64,000 nucleotides of DNA from Streptomyces hyaluromycini. GTDB lineage: Bacteria > Actinomycetota > Actinomycetes > Streptomycetales > Streptomycetaceae. The position numbers and the translations under genes were made by a program. The stretch lies in the NCBI RefSeq assembly GCF_002217755.1, contig NZ_BCFL01000041.1, positions 1 to 64,000 of the forward strand, read 5' to 3'. Within the stretch, counting starts at the first letter, position 1. The number at the start of each line of letters is the position of its first letter. Shown one piece after another: positions 60,023-64,000 of this stretch. Under the pieces are notes generated by a model that had not been told where the DNA came from, made no database searches, and saw nothing but the letters and a program-made list of their open reading frames with translations.

Positions 60023-62545
60023 TCACTCCCCGCCGACGGAGATCTCGGCCGTGAGCGGCAGGGTCGTCGACGACGGGCCCGCTGCCAGCCCGAAGGTCCC
60101 CGGCTCGACCGCCCAGCGGCCCGCCTCGGTGTCCCAGTGCCGCAGCGCCCGCGCGTCCAGCCGCACCGTCGCGACGACCTCCTCGCCGGCCGCCGCCTCG
60201 ACCGCGGCGAACCCGGCGAGCCAGCGGACCGGGCGCTCCACACCACTGCCCGGACGGCCCGCGTACACCTGCACGACCTCCTTGCCGTGCCGCGTGCCGC
60301 TGTTACGTATCCGTACCTCCGCCGTGAAGCCGGCGTCGGGCCGCACCTCGCCGGGGACGTCGATCGAGACGTAGTCCCAGGTGGTGTACCCGAGTCCGTG
60401 GCCGAAGCCGTAGCGGGGCGGCTGCCGTCCGGGACGGCCGTCGCCCCGGTAGCCGATGAACAGCCCCTCGTCGTAGGCGAGGACGCCGTCGACCGGCTCG
60501 GTGGCGGGCAGCCCCCGCTCGGACGCGGGCCAGACCGTCGGCAGCCGTCCGCCCGGCTCCGCCACGCCCAGCAGGACATCGGCGAGCGCGTTGCCGAACT
60601 CCTGCCCGGGGAACCAGGCGAGCAGCACCGCCGGCACCTCCTCGGCCCAGGGGAGCAGCACCGGGGCCCCGGAGTTGACCACCACGACGGTACGGGGGTT
60701 GGCCTCGGCCACCCGGCGGACGAGTTCGTCCTGCCGGCCGGGCAGGGCCAGGCTGTCGCGGTCGAAGCCCTCGCTCTCGACCTCCTCGGTGGTGCCGACC
60801 ACGACCACGGCGACATCGGCCGCGCGGGCGAGCGCCACGGCCCGCTCGATCTCCTCGTCGTCGCTGCCGTGCGGCGGCTGGAGGTTGAGCTGGAACACGG
60901 TGACCGCGTCACCGATGCCGTCGCCCGCGGAGACGGAGTCGATGTCGTGGGTGAGGATGATCTCGGTCTCCTCGCCCTCCGCCAGGCCGATGGCGTGGAG
61001 GTGCTGGGGCGGAGTCATCAGCCCCTCCACCAGGTCCGCGCCCGGCGGGAGTTGCAGGCGTACGTCGAAGACCTCCACCCCCGCGACGGACATCCGGAAG
61101 CGGCCGATGCCCGAGCCGCCGACGGCGTACCGGCCGGCGTCGGTCGCGCGGACGACGGTGCGGACCTCCACCCGGGCCACCTGACCGGTGGGCACTCCGG
61201 CGCCGTAGGACCCCATCCAGGTGTAGGCGGCCCCGGCGCGGCGCTCGGAGCCGAGCAGGGTGCCGTCCGCGGCGAGGAAGCGCACCTCCGTGCCCGCGCC
61301 GGAGCCGTCGGGGTGGCGAAGGTATGTCAGAGCCGCCACGGGTGTGCGGGTCTGCGGGGTGACGCCCACTCCGTGGGTGACCTCGACGCCGTCGCCCAGG
61401 GCGGCGCGCAGGCCGTCGAGGGGCGAGACGGTGTAGGGCGGGAAGACGGTGGCACTGCCGCCGCCGAGGGTCCGGGCCACGGCGGCGTTGGGGCCGAGGA
61501 CGGCGATCCTGCTCAAGGCCGCGCCGTCCAGCGGCAGTACGGCGTTCTCGTTGCGGGCCAGCACGAACCCGGCGGCGGCGGTCCTGCGCAGCCGGGCCGC
61601 CACCGACGCCGCGTCGTACTCCGGCGGCCGGGCGGTGGCGGGCACGCCGCTCAGCGCGCCGACCCGGGCGGCGAGCCGCAGCAGCCGCAGCACCTTGTCG
61701 TCCACGAGCGCCTCGTCGACCTTGCCCTTGCGCACGGCTGCGACCAGCGCGTCGCCCCACGGGCCGATCGGGCCGGGCATCACCAGGTCGAGTGCGGCGC
61801 GCGCCGACGGCTCGGTGGTGCGGGTGGCGAACCAGTCCGACATCACCAGCCCGTCGAAGCCCCAGTCGTCGTGCAGGACCTCGCGCAGCAGCGGGCTCTC
61901 GGTCATCGGGTGCCCGTTGACCCCGTTGTAGGCGGCCATGACGGCCCAGACGCGGCCCTCGCCGACGATTCGCTCGAACGGCGTCAGGTACAGCTCCCGC
62001 AGGGCTCGTTCGCCGATCCGCGCGTCGACCGTCATCCGCTCGGTCTCCGAGTCGTTGCCGACGAAGTGCTTCACGGTGGCCGCGACGCCGCCGCCCTGCA
62101 CACCGCGCACATAGGCGACCCCGATCCGCGCGGTGAGCAGCGGGTCCTCGCTGAAGCACTCGAAGTGCCGTCCGCCGTAGGGGGTGCGGTGCAGGTTCAC
62201 GGTGGGGGCGAGGAGGACGTCCACGCCCTTGCCGCGCGCCTCGTGGGCGAGCAGCCCGCCCAGCCCCTCGATCAGCGGCTCGTCCCAGGTCGCGGCCAGC
62301 GCCGTGGGCGAGGGCACGTTGGCGGAGGGGCTGCGCTCGTCCCACAGCTCGCCGCGGACTCCGGCCGGGCCGTCCGAGACGACCAGCCGGCGCAGGCCGG
62401 CGGCGGGTTCGGGATGCAGGGACCAGAAGTCCGCGCCGGTCAGCAGCCTCACCTTCTGTTCCAGGGTGAGCGCGCCGAGGCGCCTGGCGAACTCTGCTTC
62501 GTCAGCCGCGGACGGGGCGTCGGTGGGGGTGGGCTGCCGGGTCAC
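60023..62545 (-). CDS. GH3 beta-glucosidase with inserted PA14 domain
   Basis: This 840-residue GH3 enzyme has a TIM-barrel domain (about 20-300: LTLEQKVRLLTGADFWSLHP; TVKHFVGNDSETERM; WGFDGLVMSDWFATRTTEPS with the nucleophile Asp near 236), an alpha/beta sandwich split by a PA14 domain (about 405-540), and a C-terminal fibronectin-III-like domain (about 740-830, VRIRNSGTRHGKEVVQVYAG). This layout is known from broad beta-glucosidases. No signal peptide is seen. The GTG at 62545 overlaps the GH42 stop by four bases, with AGGAGGAC upstream. Confidence 0.93.
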   Translation of the reverse strand: MTRQPTPTDAPSAADEAEFARRLGALTLEQKVRLLTGADFWSLHPEPAAGLRRLVVSDGPAGVRGELWDERSPSANVPSPTALAATWDEPLIEGLGGLLAHEARGKGVDVLLAPTVNLHRTPYGGRHFECFSEDPLLTARIGVAYVRGVQGGGVAATVKHFVGNDSETERMTVDARIGERALRELYLTPFERIVGEGRVWAVMAAYNGVNGHPMTESPLLREVLHDDWGFDGLVMSDWFATRTTEPSARAALDLVMPGPIGPWGDALVAAVRKGKVDEALVDDKVLRLLRLAARVGALSGVPATARPPEYDAASVAARLRRTAAAGFVLARNENAVLPLDGAALSRIAVLGPNAAVARTLGGGSATVFPPYTVSPLDGLRAALGDGVEVTHGVGVTPQTRTPVAALTYLRHPDGSGAGTEVRFLAADGTLLGSERRAGAAYTWMGSYGAGVPTGQVARVEVRTVVRATDAGRYAVGGSGIGRFRMSVAGVEVFDVRLQLPPGADLVEGLMTPPQHLHAIGLAEGEETEIILTHDIDSVSAGDGIGDAVTVFQLNLQPPHGSDDEEIERAVALARAADVAVVVVGTTEEVESEGFDRDSLALPGRQDELVRRVAEANPRTVVVVNSGAPVLLPWAEEVPAVLLAWFPGQEFGNALADVLLGVAEPGGRLPTVWPASERGLPATEPVDGVLAYDEGLFIGYRGDGRPGRQPPRYGFGHGLGYTTWDYVSIDVPGEVRPDAGFTAEVRIRNSGTRHGKEVVQVYAGRPGSGVERPVRWLAGFAAVEAAAGEEVVATVRLDARALRHWDTEAGRWAVEPGTFGLAAGPSSTTLPLTAEISVGGE

Positions 62546-64000
62546 GGCGTCCTCCTCGAAGAAGTGGGGGCGGTGGGGGAAGGGGGTGTCGCGGGGGTGT
62601 CGCCGTCGCGCTCGACATCGCGCTCGATGAGCACCCGGACGTCCCAGGGCCCGAGCGCGAGCGAACTTCCGGCGGCCAGGTGTGCGCCGGTGAACAGGTC
62701 GCGGACGTCGCCCGGCAGGCGGTAATCGACCGGATCCCAGGCCCAGTTGTGGACGAAGCGCAGGACGGCGCCGTCGGCGGTGGCGGCCGACGTACAGGTG
62801 ACGGACGCCGGCCGGTCCGCACGCCAGGCGTCGGGCGGGAGCGAGACCGCGGCGACCCAGTCCGCGAGGCTGTGCGAGAGCTCGCGGTCCGGGACGGTGC
62901 CGATGTACGTCACCCGGCCGGCGCCGTACTCGTGGGTGGTGACGGCGGCGAACTGGCCCAGGTGCGGATGCCCGTACCCGGCGAGGACGGTGGCGCCCTC
63001 CGGGACGAGCCCGTCGGCCCACGCCGTGGCGTGCCCGTGGAGGGCGGGGCCGGGCAGAGAACGGTCCCCCGGAGTGATCGTGACCGGGGTCAGCACATTG
63101 GTGAACTCCTGGTAGCACGCGCCCGCGGCGGGGCGCAGCACGCCGGGCATGACCTCGTGCCGGGCGACGGCCTCCTCGTCGGCGTAGCCGGTGCGGGGAG
63201 TGAGGACGAGATGGCCGCCGGCCTCGGCGTACCGGCGCAGCAGATCGAGCGTCGCGTCGTCCGCGATGTACAGCGCCGGGACGGCCAGCACCGGCCAGCG
63301 GTCCACCAACTCCGGAGGATCAGAGGGCAGTTGCTCCGGCGAAACGATGTCGACGGACAGCCCGGCGTCGAACAGCCCCCGGTAGAACGCGGCGACGATG
63401 CGGTCGTAGGACTGCGGATCGCCGAACCAGGCGGGGGTGTTCCCCCTGAGCGGCGCCATGAACTCCATGGCCCAGCGGCTGTCGGCGGACAGCAGCATCG
63501 CGACGTCGCTGCGGGGCCGCAGGCCGTCGATCGCCGGGCCGGCCTGCCGGAGCTCCCCGGCGATCACCGAGAGCTCCTGGTACGTGCGGCCGGGCTCCAG
63601 GCTGTGGCCGAGGATGCCGCCCCAGTAGGTCTCGGCGCCGTAGTGCAGGGAGTGCCAGTGCCAGTACTCGATCATCCTGGCGCCGCGCGCGACCATGCTC
63701 CACACGGCCTGGCGGGCCTGGCCCCGGTAGAGGGGGAAGTTGTCCGCTGAGCCGCCGATCGAGGTGGCGTTGGTCTCCATGACGAGGAAGGGTTCCTGGC
63801 GGATGCCGCGCGCCAGGTCGTTCTGGAGGTAGAGCCAGGCGGGTCCTGACCAGGCGACGAAGAACGGATGCAGCCCGTCGGCGGGCTCGTCGGGTCCCGG
63901 CAGGGCCAGCCCTTCCTGGGTGGCGTAGTAGATGTTCGCCCCGGCGACGTCGAGGGGCCGGCCGATCGCCGAGATGTCCAGGCCCTGCTGGCCGAGGGCG
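62542..64000 (-). CDS. GH42 beta-galactosidase (5' end beyond the window)
   Basis: About 485 C-terminal residues are visible and the frame stays open to the window edge. The barrel end contains FFVAWSGPAWLYLQNDLARG and FLVMETNATSIGG, where the Glu is the expected nucleophile. The trimerisation-type domain follows (DVAMLLSADSRWAMEF; VDIVSPEQLPSD; GGHLVLTPRTGYADEEAVAR), and then a C-terminal beta domain. The acid/base Glu should lie upstream outside the window. It removes beta-galactose from oligosaccharides. It is the first visible gene of the four-gene glycan operon and overlaps GH3 by four bases. Confidence 0.9.
   Translation of the reverse strand, partial: ALGQQGLDISAIGRPLDVAGANIYYATQEGLALPGPDEPADGLHPFFVAWSGPAWLYLQNDLARGIRQEPFLVMETNATSIGGSADNFPLYRGQARQAVWSMVARGARMIEYWHWHSLHYGAETYWGGILGHSLEPGRTYQELSVIAGELRQAGPAIDGLRPRSDVAMLLSADSRWAMEFMAPLRGNTPAWFGDPQSYDRIVAAFYRGLFDAGLSVDIVSPEQLPSDPPELVDRWPVLAVPALYIADDATLDLLRRYAEAGGHLVLTPRTGYADEEAVARHEVMPGVLRPAAGACYQEFTNVLTPVTITPGDRSLPGPALHGHATAWADGLVPEGATVLAGYGHPHLGQFAAVTTHEYGAGRVTYIGTVPDRELSHSLADWVAAVSLPPDAWRADRPASVTCTSAATADGAVLRFVHNWAWDPVDYRLPGDVRDLFTGAHLAAGSSLALGPWDVRVLIERDVERDGDTPATPPSPTAPTSSRRTP

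Noticed and set aside
58469..62725. A 1418-codon open frame on the plus strand
   Set aside because: It is antisense to the GH3, DUF4038 and GH78 genes, which have clear domains and motifs; long antisense frames are expected at this GC content, and its translation shows no fold or motif.

Overview
The window is high-GC actinobacterial chromosome, most likely Streptomyces. The signs are the codon bias, many GTG starts and GTGA-overlapped genes, many apparently leaderless starts, a SpoIIE/PP2C-type phosphatase with a C-terminal ATPase domain, a set of cysteine-free ribosomal protein paralogues, and the remains of a tyrosine integrase next to a tRNA-Pro(GGG) gene, where pSAM2-type elements integrate. 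Species cannot be named from the sequence alone.

1-16.8 kb is mostly ordinary chromosome. It has regulators (LysR, XRE-cupin, PadR), a GNAT enzyme, a first tRNA-Pro, a TIGR01777 epimerase, the large phosphatase and a NUDIX-fold protein. A split FluG-like pair (amidohydrolase plus glutamine-synthetase-like enzyme) overlaps by one base. There follow a divergent SDR/LysR pair, a TauE/SafE permease, an rpmG-rpmE2-rpmJ operon of zinc-free ribosomal proteins, cobK and cobF flanking an internally deleted MFS gene, and a DUF309 gene. A second, identical tRNA-Pro lies at 16757.

16.8-37.7 kb is accessory DNA. It opens with a degraded integrase composite, then a sialidase, an IS3-type transposase remnant and a dense set of small-molecule and stress genes: two GlxA-type and two other AraC regulators, two HD proteins of the cyanamide-hydratase type (one fused to a SnoaL-like domain), two metallo-beta-lactamase-fold proteins, alpha/beta hydrolases, NTF2-like proteins, a DsbA-like protein, a WrbA-like flavoprotein, and a DJ-1/PfpI plus cyanase (cynS) unit under a divergent MocR regulator. 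A 173-bp TA-flanked MITE and several broken genes show active turnover.

37.7-55.8 kb holds four DUF347/COG4705 membrane proteins (four-repeat, conserved Trp) spread around an ABC importer with a CitA/CitB-type two-component system, an OmpR-type two-component system, a DedA protein and a bifunctional penicillin-binding protein. Three of the four DUF347 genes, a small secreted-protein gene and an orphan promoter share an 11-bp direct repeat of GTTCAGG type at the -35 position. This is the best candidate here for an undescribed regulon, and the OmpR-type regulator encoded among them is the natural candidate activator.

55.8-64 kb is a minus-strand glycoside-hydrolase operon with overlapping or nearly abutting genes: GH42 (running off the window), GH3 with PA14, a DUF5060/DUF4038 hydrolase and a GH78 alpha-L-rhamnosidase. 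The rhamnosidase is interrupted by one in-frame TGA. The set suggests breakdown of a rhamnose- and galactose-bearing plant glycan.
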